11,824 nt of DNA from JALXDT01 sp964634755 (GCA_964634755.1 CAZWJH010000077.1:1-11824), one strand, 5' to 3'. Positions 1 through 7,863 are shown, counted from the stretch's first letter. Translations and numbers: made by a program. The notes: generated by a model not told the origin, from the letters alone.

Positions 1-549
1 GGTGGGAGCTGTTTCCCAAAGGATGTTAGAGCTTTTAGCCAGATAGGAAAAGAAAATGGTCTTGATTTTTCTCTTCTTGATAGTGTGGATAAAATTAACA
101 GGGACAGAATTGAAAGGTTTATCTCAAAGCTAAGAAAAGCCCATTGGGTATTTAAAGATAAGATTTTTACTTTGTGGGGGCTTGCTTTTAAACCGGGAAC
201 TGATGATATAAGAGAGGCTCCGGCATTAAAGATTATGGAAAACTTGCTTGATGAGGGGGCAGTTTTAAGAGTTTATGACCCTAAGGCAATGGACAATGTA
301 AAAAAGAAATTTTCCCCTTCGGAAAAATTGTATTATGCAAAGGATCCTTATGATGCTGCAGAAGGTTCTGAGGCAATTCTTTTAATAACAGAGTGGGATG
401 AATTTAAAAAAATTGATTTTGAAAAGATAAAGAGTATCGTGATGACAAATGTTATAATTGATGGTAGAAATTTGTATGATTCTGATAAAATGAAAGCGGA
501 AGGGTTTATCTATTATCCTGTAGGAAAACCTGAGGTTGATATAAGATGA
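1..549 (+). CDS. ugd: UDP-glucose 6-dehydrogenase, C-terminal part (5' end outside window)
   Basis: Cytoplasmic enzyme that oxidises UDP-glucose to UDP-glucuronate with two NAD+. Frame 1 is open from base 1, so the gene enters from the left; 182 residues are visible, and the usual family length (about 430-450) implies roughly 250 are missing. The very first visible residues are GGSCFPKD, the catalytic-cysteine motif of the UDP-glucose/GDP-mannose dehydrogenase family. The UDP-binding C-terminal domain follows, with its GLAFKPGTDDIREAP signature at visible residues 60-74 and the EWDEFK stretch further on. A GTG at 85 would give a shorter ORF, but it is only an internal codon because the catalytic motif lies upstream in the same frame. 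The stop overlaps the next start as ATGA. That next gene uses the product UDP-glucuronate, which favours ugd over GDP-mannose dehydrogenase. Confidence 0.93.
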   Translation, partial: GGSCFPKDVRAFSQIGKENGLDFSLLDSVDKINRDRIERFISKLRKAHWVFKDKIFTLWGLAFKPGTDDIREAPALKIMENLLDEGAVLRVYDPKAMDNVKKKFSPSEKLYYAKDPYDAAEGSEAILLITEWDEFKKIDFEKIKSIVMTNVIIDGRNLYDSDKMKAEGFIYYPVGKPEVDIR

Positions 550-1487
550 AAGTTCTTATAACAGGTGGTGCCGGGTTTTTAGGATCTCATATTACGGAAA
601 AGTTTTTAAAAGAGGGGAATGAGGTAATTGTTTTGGATAACCTTATAACCTCCACTGTTGATAATATAGCTCATCTTTTTGGAAATGAAAATTTTACTTT
701 TATTAAGTATAATGTAGTGAATTATATTTATGTAAAGGAAGAGGTGGATCTTATTTTACACTTCGCCTGTCCTGCTTCTCCTTTGGATTATCAAAAACAT
801 CCTATTCATACAATGAAGGTTGATTCATTGGGAACTTTGAATACACTCGGCCTTGCCAAAGCTAAAAATAGCAGATTTGTGTTTGCTTCTACCTCCGAAA
901 TTTATGGTTCTCCTCAGATACACCCTCAAAAAGAAGATTACTGGGGATATGTAAATCCCATTGGTATTAGAAGTGTTTATGATGAGGCTAAGAGATTTTC
1001 AGAGGCAATGAGCATGGCATATTTCAGAGAGTATGGTATAGATATTAGAATCCTGAGAATTTTTAATACCTATGGACCGAGAATGAGAGCGAATGATGGG
1101 AGAGTGGTATCCTCTTTTATTACAAAGGCACTAAAGAATGAAGATATAACAGTGTTTGGAGATGGGAGTCAAACGAGAAGTTTTTGTTATGTTGATGATC
1201 TTACAGAAGGTATTTATAAAATTTCGATAAAAGAAGGGCTTTCAGGAGAAGTTTTTAATATAGGAAACCCTGAAGAGATAAGGATAATAGAGCTTGCAAA
1301 ACTTATAATTGAACTTACAGGTTCATCATCCGAAATAAAATTCCTCGCCCTTCCGGAAGATGATCCAGCAAAAAGAAAACCAGATATAGGAAAAATAAAG
1401 GGGACAATTGATTGGGAACCCACTGTAAGTTTGAAGGATGGATTAATTAAAACAATAGAGTATTTTGACTCAATCCTGAGAAAGTGA
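546..1487 (+). CDS. uxs: UDP-glucuronate decarboxylase (UDP-xylose synthase)
   Basis: Converts UDP-glucuronate to UDP-xylose and CO2 using tightly bound NAD+. It is a 313-residue extended short-chain dehydrogenase/reductase, the normal length for bacterial single-domain forms. Visible motifs are the NAD-binding GGAGFLG at residues 7-13, HFACPASPLDYQ at 72-83, STSEIYG at 115-121, the catalytic YDEAK pair Y145/K149, RIFNTYGPRM at 171-180, DGRVVSSFI at 184-192, and the late DDPAKRKPDI at 272-281. The ACPASP and NPIGIRSVYDE stretches distinguish the UXS subfamily from UDP-glucose 4-epimerase and dTDP-glucose dehydratase. The ATG overlaps the ugd stop by four bases, and a GAGGT at 532-536 can serve as its ribosome binding site. 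The enzyme acts directly after Ugd. The sugar could feed a lipopolysaccharide, capsule or glycoprotein; its acceptor is not shown here. Confidence 0.93.
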   Translation: MKVLITGGAGFLGSHITEKFLKEGNEVIVLDNLITSTVDNIAHLFGNENFTFIKYNVVNYIYVKEEVDLILHFACPASPLDYQKHPIHTMKVDSLGTLNTLGLAKAKNSRFVFASTSEIYGSPQIHPQKEDYWGYVNPIGIRSVYDEAKRFSEAMSMAYFREYGIDIRILRIFNTYGPRMRANDGRVVSSFITKALKNEDITVFGDGSQTRSFCYVDDLTEGIYKISIKEGLSGEVFNIGNPEEIRIIELAKLIIELTGSSSEIKFLALPEDDPAKRKPDIGKIKGTIDWEPTVSLKDGLIKTIEYFDSILRK

Positions 1488-2095
1488 AAAAATTTTTTAA
1501 ATTTACGATTCTTCCACTTTTAATTTTTATTTTTTTAAAAATCCTATATTTTTCATACAAAAAGAAAGTGGAAGGAGCGAGAGAAATTTTGGAAGAACAA
1601 GGCAATGTTTTGGTGTTCTGGCATTCAAAAATGCTTCCGATTATTCCTTTCTTAGGGAAAAGAAATATAGTAGCACTCGTTTCAATGTCCGAGGACGGAG
1701 AACTTATCTCCCGGGTTTTAAAAAAGTTTGATTATATCCTTGTAAGAGGTTCTACATCAAGGGGAGGAGCAACTGCTCTTGTTAAGCTTATAAAAAAAAT
1801 AAAAGAGGGCTATTCTGTGGCAATTACTCCTGATGGCCCGAGGGGACCTGCAAGAGTCTTTCAAAAGGGAGCTTTTATTATTACAAAAAAAACAAAAGCC
1901 AAAATTGTTCCTCTTTCTTATGTCTCTTCAAAAAGTCATTTTTTTAATTCATGGGATAAATTTGAACTACCATTACCTTTTTCCAAAATAGTATTAAGGA
2001 TAGGGACCCCGCTAAAGGCTGATAGTTTAAGTGGTGAAAAGGAGGAAAAGATTCTAATAAAGATTGGTAGAATGTTGGATGAGCTTGAAAACTAA
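1484..2095 (+). CDS. DUF374 family lysophospholipid acyltransferase-like membrane protein
   Basis: A 203-residue protein of the DUF374 group within the glycerolipid/lipid A acyltransferase superfamily. It has one N-terminal membrane segment (about residues 5-24) followed by a soluble domain. Visible signatures are VFWHSKMLP at 44-52, which carries the histidine expected for acyl transfer, RGSTSRGG at 88-95, TPDGPRGPA at 115-123, and the KGAFIITKKTKAKIVPLSY stretch at 128-146. The family is presumed to acylate an envelope lipid; the real substrate is unproven. The start is GTG at 1484, overlapping the uxs stop as GTGA, with no strong ribosome binding site, so translational coupling is likely. 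Its place behind two nucleotide-sugar genes suggests envelope glycolipid assembly, which is inference. The family call is firm and the reaction is not. Confidence 0.87.
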   Translation: MKKFFKFTILPLLIFIFLKILYFSYKKKVEGAREILEEQGNVLVFWHSKMLPIIPFLGKRNIVALVSMSEDGELISRVLKKFDYILVRGSTSRGGATALVKLIKKIKEGYSVAITPDGPRGPARVFQKGAFIITKKTKAKIVPLSYVSSKSHFFNSWDKFELPLPFSKIVLRIGTPLKADSLSGEKEEKILIKIGRMLDELEN

Positions 2096-3059
2096 ATTAT
2101 TAATTATCTTTGTATTTTTTTTTATCATAGCTGTTATTTTATTTTCTTCTTTTGTAGGGCCTACTTTAATAACATTAAAAAGTCTTAGAACAGATAGAAC
2201 TATAAATTATATATTTTTCAATATGAGAATTCCGAGAGTTCTCTTGGGGTTTTTTACGGGTATTATTTTAAGTGTTTCAGGTCTCGTCTTTCAGAGTTTA
2301 TTTAGAAATCCTCTTGTATCTCCCTTTACCTTGGGCATTTCATCTGCTGCTTCAGCAGGAGTGTTTCTTTCAATCAAAATAGGAGTGTTAGGATTTTATA
2401 TCCTCTTTTTTACAAGCGGGCAAATTTTTGCCGTTTTATTCTCTCTTTTTTCTATCTTCCTTGTTTACTTTATTTCTGTAAAAAGAGGAGAGATGGATCT
2501 TAACACTGCTCTTTTAGCCGGTATATCTCTTAATTTTCTTTTTTCTGCATTTATACTTATTCTACATTTTCTTTCTACACCTGAAGAGAGTTTTACTTAT
2601 TTTAAGTGGATTTTTGGGAGTCTTGAAACATCGGGTTACTCTGATGTGATTATTTTTTTGATACTTTCAATTATCCTTGTGTTTTTTTTTCTCCTGATTT
2701 CCAAGGAATTGGATCTTTTTTCCGTTTCCGAAGAGGTTGCTCTTTCAAAAGGAGTTAATGTACGAAAAGTCAAACTTTTTTCCTTTGTATTAATTTCTCT
2801 GGTTGTTTCAACTTCTGTTTCATTTACAGGTCCAATTGCGTTTGTGGGTTTGATGGTCCCTCATATAGCAAAAGCTTTTAAAAGATTCAAACATCAGGAG
2901 CTAATTATTATAGCAGCTATCTTAGGTGGTGTAATGATAGTTTTGGCTGATGCAATTGCACGAACAATAGTGGCTCCGGCTGAAATTCCAATTGGGATAA
3001 TAATGACCATTTTTGGTGTTCCTTTTATGATTTATTTGATTAATTCTAAAAAAAGATAG
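2079..3059 (+). CDS. FecCD-family ABC transporter permease (iron/siderophore/cobalamin type)
   Basis: Inner-membrane permease of the FecCD/BtuC family, whose members import ferric siderophores, haem or vitamin B12 with a periplasmic binding protein and an ATPase. The 326-residue protein is almost entirely hydrophobic helices. Family marks are RIPRVL at 50-55, the RNPLVSP/FTLGISS region at 76-89, LNTALLAGISLNF at 141-153, the ATPase-coupling loop EEVALSKGVNVRKVK at about 218-232, GPIAFVGLMVPHI at 251-263 and EIPIGI/GVPFMIYL at 302-320. I start at ATG 2079 (17-base overlap with the previous gene); a TTG at 2064 would add five residues that look unlike the family. Neither start has a well-spaced ribosome binding site, so coupling is likely. 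No binding protein or ATPase gene lies next to it on the downstream side, so its partners must be elsewhere and the substrate cannot be told. Confidence 0.9.
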   Translation: MSLKTKLLIIFVFFFIIAVILFSSFVGPTLITLKSLRTDRTINYIFFNMRIPRVLLGFFTGIILSVSGLVFQSLFRNPLVSPFTLGISSAASAGVFLSIKIGVLGFYILFFTSGQIFAVLFSLFSIFLVYFISVKRGEMDLNTALLAGISLNFLFSAFILILHFLSTPEESFTYFKWIFGSLETSGYSDVIIFLILSIILVFFFLLISKELDLFSVSEEVALSKGVNVRKVKLFSFVLISLVVSTSVSFTGPIAFVGLMVPHIAKAFKRFKHQELIIIAAILGGVMIVLADAIARTIVAPAEIPIGIIMTIFGVPFMIYLINSKKR

Positions 3060-3062
3060 GCT

Positions 3063-3086
3063 AAAGGCCGGCTCGCACCTTTATTG
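3063..3086 (+). terminator. weak candidate terminator after the permease gene
   Basis: A locally GC-rich spot in an AT-rich gap. AAAGG (3063-3067) can pair with CCTTT (3078-3082), and an inner CG/CG pair closes a three-base loop, followed by TTTATTGTTTG. The stem is short and has an internal bulge, and the T-tract is interrupted. It could be a weak intrinsic terminator or merely the end of the upstream operon. Confidence 0.25.
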
Positions 3087-3087
3087 T

Positions 3088-3116
3088 TTGACAAAGAGAG
3101 TTCCTTGTAATATATT
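3088..3116 (+). promoter_or_regulatory. sigma70-type promoter for the ligase/glycosidase fusion gene
   Basis: A perfect -35 TTGACA (3088-3093), a 17-base spacer and a -10 TATATT (3111-3116, five of six to consensus). The -10 ends six bases before the ATG at 3123, so the predicted first transcribed base is the A of the start codon. No ribosome binding site lies between the promoter and the ATG. The gene is therefore a candidate for leaderless transcription. Confidence 0.75.
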
Positions 3117-3122
3117 TTCAAA

Positions 3123-6100
3123 ATGACAATTGGGACAAAGAGGGATGAATTTTTTTTTACATTGGTTTTTCTATTCTTTTTTTTAGTATACACTTTTTAT
3201 CTTTTTTTTACTGTAAAATTTTTTATTCTACCATTTTTATTAATTGTTGGAGGATTTCTATTATCTGTTTTTTTTAGTGAAAAAGCTCTTTATATCTTTC
3301 TTTTTCTTTTACCTTTTTCGGGAGCTTTACCCTCACTTTTTAAAATCGGATATCCTCATAATTACCTTTCTTCTCCGATTTTCCTCTTTTTCGGAATAAT
3401 TATAGGTCTTTTCTTAAAAGGTAAAAATATAAAGGATGATGAGAGTGAAGAGGGTTGGGAGATATTTTATTTATTTTTCCTTTTAATTGTATTGATTTCA
3501 TTATTTTTTGTTTTCCTAAGGTGGTCAAATATCACCCTTTCTTTAAGAGCTTTTTTAAAAGATACTCCAGTATCAGTTAAGAATTTGAGATTTTCATTTG
3601 CTGCAATTTTCCCCCTTCTTACTATATTGCAGTTTTCCGTAGCTCCGGTTTTTTATAAAAAATTAAAACAATTGAAGGTTAATGATAAAAAAGCATTGGA
3701 TTATTTAATGGGGGGCTTTATAATTTCCATTGGGATTGCAGTTATTCAGAAATTTATAAATCCTTATTTTTTTGTGGCACGGTATGGGAACAAAGATTGG
3801 TTTTTATATCAAAAAAACGGAGGGTTTTGCGATCAAAATTCCTTTGCTTTTTTTTCCGGTGTCCTTTTATTATTGATTTTTTATTTTTACATTAAAGATA
3901 AACTTAATTATACGAAATTTATTATATACTTTATTTTGATTGTGTTAGGGGGGCTTTTATCCGGAGCAAGAGGTTTTTATATATTTCTCTTTTTCTCTTT
4001 TTTTATGTTTTTTTTTAAAAAAGAAAAACTTGGAAAAAAGTTGAAAAAATTTTTGATTTTCTTATCAATATTCATTATCTTGTTCTTGCTATTCGGGAAA
4101 ACTTCCGGAAGTAGAACTAAAAAATCATTCTCCAATGTGAAAAAAGTTTTAAAAATATCCGATAGTAAAAGTTTATATGAAAAGCTTAATGGAGCTACCA
4201 ATGGAAGAGCGGAGATGGTGCTCAATAGTTTTGATATACTAAGTAAGTATCCTGTTACAGGTGTGGGCTCGGGAAATTTCCTCTTTTATCTCGAATATAT
4301 GAAACACGGAAAAGAGCATCTTCATGATTTAACCTTAAATGAATTTTTAAGAGTTTCTGATGAAAATGGTCTTACCGGATTAACAATATTTCTAATCTTT
4401 ACTTTTGCTTTTTTCATAATTTTGGGGAAAAAGAGCAAATATGTGTTTTTTGTCCTTGTAATTTCTCTTTTATTTAACAATTATTTGTGGTTTCCTGAAG
4501 ATATCTTTATCTTTTGGTTTGCACTTTTTCTCTTGGAAAAGAAAAATAAGCTTTTTATCAGGAAAGAGCATATTTTTGTCCTTTATTTTTTAATTGTTTT
4601 ATTTGCCTTTTTTAATGTTTTAAATTTTAAAAAACTTCACCCATTAACATTGCTTTCTGAAAAAGGAATTACTTATGATTACGGATTTTGGGGAAAGGAA
4701 ATGGATAACTCAGGCAAAAGTTTTAAGTGGACAAAAAGAAGAGCAGGCTTTTACATAAATTCAAAGGGTAAGAAAAAAGTCAAACTGTATTGTGGTGCTC
4801 CTCTTGATAAAATAAAGGAGCAAAAAGTTCTTGTTTTTTGGAAAGGTAAGCTTTTTAAAAAATATTCTTTTACTAAAAATGAGTTTAAAGAAATTATATT
4901 GAAAGGGGAAGAGGGCTTTTTTGAATTAAAGGTTGAACCTTCTTTTATTCCTCTTAAAATGGGAATAGGTAAAGATCCGAGGGAGCTGGGGGTAAAAGTC
5001 TTTTATGATTTTCTCGAGCCTATTCCAAAAGAAACTTCCCTCAAAATTTTGGGGGCTAAGCAATTAGCTCTTTTTCAGGGAGAGAGAATAAATTTAAGAT
5101 TTAAATTAACAAATAATTATAATGAAGAGATTGGTACGACAAATGGCTATTTCTTATCCTATCATTTGAAAGATTTCAAAGGCAATATTGTTAAAAATGA
5201 AAACAGAAGATTTCCCATTAAAATTTCTATAAAACCGAGAACATCTGAAATTGTGGAAATTCCGATTTATTTTGATTATAAAAAAACAGGGAATTATGTA
5301 GTTGAGTTTGACATTGTAAAAGAGGGCTATTTTTGGGGAAGCTCAAAAGGGTGGAAACTTCCTGTTTTAAAGTTAGAATTAAAAAATCTTTTTTCTGAAG
5401 AGTTCAAAAGAAATTATTTGCGGAGCTATTTTAAGCATTCTAACTCTCAAATTAATAAAGAACAATTCTTATTAAGATTAGTATTAAAGAATAATGCTGT
5501 TATTAAGAAAGGAGAGATTAAAGGCTTTTCACCGGGTACGGATTACCCTCAATTCTGGATTAGGGATATTGCTACTTTTTTAGGATACGCAAAATTATAC
5601 TATCCATTGGAAATTTTTAAAGAAAATATTATAGAATTTTTAAAATATCAGGATAAAAGGGGCGGTATTCCCGATTGGTATGATTTAAATGGAGAAAGTG
5701 ACAAAAATACTGTGGAAACTGATCAGGAAAGCTCTCTTGTTTTGGCTGCATACGAAGTGTTTAAATCAGAACCGGATTGGGTAAGGACAGTCGTTAATGG
5801 AAATAAAATTTTGAAAAAGCTTTCCATAGCTCTTGATTATGTTTGGAAATACAAAAGGAATAAAAAGTTTGATCTTATTGAAAACGGACTTACAGCTGAT
5901 TGGGGAGATGTTGACAACAGCTACCCGGATCACAGGGCAACAAAGCTAAATGATAAATCAACAATTGTTTTCTCAGCATATACTCAGGCAAAATACATTC
6001 AGGCAGTGGAAAAATTATCAGAAATTTATACATACTTTGGAGAAAATAAAAAAGCTTTATTGTGGAAAAGCAGAGCAAATAGGATTAAAAAATCCTTTAG

Positions 6101-6764
6101 AAAATATCTTTATTCTCCTGAAAAAGGCTATTTTCTTATACACTTTTATCCACTTAATAAAACACTTTACAATATTGAGAATAATATGTTTGCCCTTGGG
6201 GGAAATTCCGAAGCAATACTTGCCGGAGTTTTAAACAGGAGAGAAATAAAAAGGCTTATCTTTGTAGCTGAAAGAAAGAGAAAAGAGCTGCGGTTAGCTG
6301 ATATTTCTTTCACTTTACTGCCTCCCTATCCGGAAGGTTTTTTTAAGCATCCGATTATGAAGCCATGGATGTATCAAAACGGAGGAGCATGGGATTGGAT
6401 AGGGGCAAGGTACATAAAAGCTCTTTTTAGATACGGTTTTAAAAATAGAGCTGACAAATATTTCAAACTAATGATTTCAAAACATCTTAAAAATTTGAAT
6501 GTTTATGAGTGGGAAGATAAAAGTAGGGTTGGAAGAGGAGCTGACTTTTATACGGGAGCTTCCGGAATAGTAGGTGAGATTCTTTTTAAATATTATGGAG
6601 GCTTTTCGGAGTTTCCGAGTTTATATGCAATTAAAAAATCAAAGGGAGTTGCTTTTATTAGAGTTAAGATAGGTAAAGATGGCTTTTCAGTCAATTTTTC
6701 AAAATACCCACCTAAATTTTCCAAGAAAATTCTGAGTGGTAAAAAGTTTAAATATTATAATTAG
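3123..6764 (+). CDS. O-antigen ligase-like membrane protein fused to a periplasmic six-hairpin glycosidase-like domain
   Basis: A single 1213-residue reading frame with three parts. (1) Residues 1 to about 502 form a multi-helix membrane domain of the Wzy_C/O-antigen ligase type: LLSGARG at 278-284 leads a helix, and a long loop (about 326-415) carries GRAE at 361-364, YPVTGVGSGNF at 376-386 and H399/H401 before LNEFLRVSDENGLTGL. These match the periplasmic loop and histidine region of the family. (2) About 515-750 looks like two beta-rich modules, the second (about 640-750) Ig-like. (3) About 760-1170 resembles (alpha/alpha)6 six-hairpin glycosidases (GH15/GH37/GH63/debranching-like): FWIRD at 811-815, ETDQES at 865-870, ADWGDVD at 925-931, YQNGGAWDW at 1084-1092 and YEWED at 1128-1132. 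Catalytic acids are probably in DWGDVD and E1129, by analogy only. Positive-inside charges (KKSK at 436-439, KKNK at 473-476) put the C-terminal 700 residues in the periplasm. The likely role is joining or polymerising an envelope glycan and trimming it; substrate unknown. I chose the ATG at 3123 because it lies directly behind the promoter. Confidence 0.8.
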   Translation: MTIGTKRDEFFFTLVFLFFFLVYTFYLFFTVKFFILPFLLIVGGFLLSVFFSEKALYIFLFLLPFSGALPSLFKIGYPHNYLSSPIFLFFGIIIGLFLKGKNIKDDESEEGWEIFYLFFLLIVLISLFFVFLRWSNITLSLRAFLKDTPVSVKNLRFSFAAIFPLLTILQFSVAPVFYKKLKQLKVNDKKALDYLMGGFIISIGIAVIQKFINPYFFVARYGNKDWFLYQKNGGFCDQNSFAFFSGVLLLLIFYFYIKDKLNYTKFIIYFILIVLGGLLSGARGFYIFLFFSFFMFFFKKEKLGKKLKKFLIFLSIFIILFLLFGKTSGSRTKKSFSNVKKVLKISDSKSLYEKLNGATNGRAEMVLNSFDILSKYPVTGVGSGNFLFYLEYMKHGKEHLHDLTLNEFLRVSDENGLTGLTIFLIFTFAFFIILGKKSKYVFFVLVISLLFNNYLWFPEDIFIFWFALFLLEKKNKLFIRKEHIFVLYFLIVLFAFFNVLNFKKLHPLTLLSEKGITYDYGFWGKEMDNSGKSFKWTKRRAGFYINSKGKKKVKLYCGAPLDKIKEQKVLVFWKGKLFKKYSFTKNEFKEIILKGEEGFFELKVEPSFIPLKMGIGKDPRELGVKVFYDFLEPIPKETSLKILGAKQLALFQGERINLRFKLTNNYNEEIGTTNGYFLSYHLKDFKGNIVKNENRRFPIKISIKPRTSEIVEIPIYFDYKKTGNYVVEFDIVKEGYFWGSSKGWKLPVLKLELKNLFSEEFKRNYLRSYFKHSNSQINKEQFLLRLVLKNNAVIKKGEIKGFSPGTDYPQFWIRDIATFLGYAKLYYPLEIFKENIIEFLKYQDKRGGIPDWYDLNGESDKNTVETDQESSLVLAAYEVFKSEPDWVRTVVNGNKILKKLSIALDYVWKYKRNKKFDLIENGLTADWGDVDNSYPDHRATKLNDKSTIVFSAYTQAKYIQAVEKLSEIYTYFGENKKALLWKSRANRIKKSFRKYLYSPEKGYFLIHFYPLNKTLYNIENNMFALGGNSEAILAGVLNRREIKRLIFVAERKRKELRLADISFTLLPPYPEGFFKHPIMKPWMYQNGGAWDWIGARYIKALFRYGFKNRADKYFKLMISKHLKNLNVYEWEDKSRVGRGADFYTGASGIVGEILFKYYGGFSEFPSLYAIKKSKGVAFIRVKIGKDGFSVNFSKYPPKFSKKILSGKKFKYYN

Positions 6765-6773
6765 TATTTTAAA
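6747..6773 (-). terminator. AT-only hairpin at the convergent gene ends
   Basis: The arms TTTAAATATTA (6747-6757) and TAGTATTTTAAA (6762-6773) pair almost completely, with a TAAT loop, one G-T pair and one bulge. Read on the minus strand, the hairpin is followed by CTTTTT, which would fit an intrinsic terminator for the hemW transcript. On the plus strand it is followed by A, not T, so it is less convincing for the fusion gene. It spans both stop codons, which lie four bases apart. With no G-C pairs the stem is weak. Confidence 0.3.
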
Positions 6774-7857
6774 AAAGTCCGTCTAAAACAGAATTAATGA
6801 TTAGTAAAAATTCCTTTTTGACTTTAAGATAATTGCCTATTTCAAAAAAGCTTTTCTTTTCATTAAAAGTCGGTATAAAAGTTTCGGGAAATCCTCCGAA
6901 TCTTAACTTAAATTCCTTCCTGTTTATTCCTTTTACTTTTCTTAATCCCATCATAACAGCTTCTTTTGCTCTTTCGGATAGAGAGAGTTCAAAGATTTTA
7001 TCTGAAGGAGGTTTACCTTTTTTTATGGCTTCTGACCATGAGTAAATAGAACTTTTGTTTTCCCACCTTTTGTTATTCAAAAGGGAGGCAGCTGAGGGAC
7101 CTATTCCTATGAAATTTTCATAATTCCAGTATTTAAGATTATGTAAGGATTCCTTTCCTTTTACTGAAAAGTTAGAGATCTCATATCTTGATATCCCCAT
7201 AGATTCAAGAAATTTCTCAAACATTGAAAAGTGTTCAACTTTCTTATCCTCTTCCAATTCTTTGAATTTTTGCCAATATTTTCCTTTAACTCCTTCCAAA
7301 ATATAGATTGAAGCACTATCAGGCGGGTGTTTTTCTATGAACTTTATACTTTTTTCAAGATTAGACATACTCTCTTCAGGAATACCTATTATGAAATCAT
7401 AGTTTAAAACAAAATTTTCTTTTTTCAATTTTTCAACTGCTTTTAAAATATCAGAAAGTGTATGCTCTCTTCTGAGGATTTTTAAGAGTTTTTCATTAAA
7501 TTGTTGAATTCCAAGACTTACCCTTGTCACCCCAGATTTTTTTAGAATTTTAATAAACTCAAATGATACATCTTCCGGATTTACCTCTATACTTATCTCT
7601 TTGAATTCTGTCTCTAAATATTTAAAAATCCATTCAAGTATTTTTACAATTTTAGAGCTCATAAGTGAAGGAGTCCCCCCTCCAAAGTAAAGAGTGTCAA
7701 ATTTGAGCATCAAAGATGTTATTATCTTAATCTCTCCTTTAAGTGCTTCAAAGTAAAGACTCTCAGTTTGCTCTCTTTTTAAGGTCTTAATAAAATGACA
7801 ATAGGGGCAGATTTTTCTGCAAAAGGGATAATGTATGTAAAGACCAGTGGTTTTCAT
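6769..7857 (-). CDS. hemW: HemW, radical SAM haem chaperone (HemN-like)
   Basis: Cytoplasmic radical SAM protein of the coproporphyrinogen III oxidase-like family. HemW members bind haem and are thought to deliver it to target proteins rather than make porphyrin. The 362-residue protein is of normal length. The iron-sulfur motif is C13-x3-C17-x2-C20 followed by HF, without the extra cysteine of true HemN. GGGTPS at 59-64, EVNPED at 91-96, RVSLGIQQF at 112-120 and DFIIGIP at 154-160 are standard. HNLKYW at 239-244 matches the HNxxYW haem-binding motif of HemW and supports this call over HemN. The HemN C-terminal domain (about 290-360) is present. No ribosome binding site is seen before the ATG. 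Last gene of the minus-strand string, 36 bases after the methyltransferase, possibly also transcribed from its own promoter. Confidence 0.92.
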   Translation of the reverse strand: MKTTGLYIHYPFCRKICPYCHFIKTLKREQTESLYFEALKGEIKIITSLMLKFDTLYFGGGTPSLMSSKIVKILEWIFKYLETEFKEISIEVNPEDVSFEFIKILKKSGVTRVSLGIQQFNEKLLKILRREHTLSDILKAVEKLKKENFVLNYDFIIGIPEESMSNLEKSIKFIEKHPPDSASIYILEGVKGKYWQKFKELEEDKKVEHFSMFEKFLESMGISRYEISNFSVKGKESLHNLKYWNYENFIGIGPSAASLLNNKRWENKSSIYSWSEAIKKGKPPSDKIFELSLSERAKEAVMMGLRKVKGINRKEFKLRFGGFPETFIPTFNEKKSFFEIGNYLKVKKEFLLIINSVLDGLF

Positions 7858-7863
7858 GGGAAA

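Noticed and set aside
2064..2078. TTG start for the FecCD permease
   Set aside because: It adds five non-hydrophobic residues unlike the family, and the GGAGG at 2041-2045 is 18 bases away, too far to serve it.
5890..6234. Overlapping short frames on both strands inside the glycosidase domain
   Set aside because: They are shadows of the fusion gene, whose frame carries the enzyme motifs throughout this stretch.
6790..6818. Hairpin GAATT/AATTC followed by CTTTTT as a terminator for the fusion gene
   Set aside because: It has only five AT-rich pairs with a long loop, and it lies inside hemW coding sequence.
6769..7857. Oxygen-independent coproporphyrinogen oxidase HemN instead of HemW
   Set aside because: The extra cysteine after the CxxxCxxC motif is replaced by Phe, and the HNxxYW haem-binding motif is present, both of which fit HemW.
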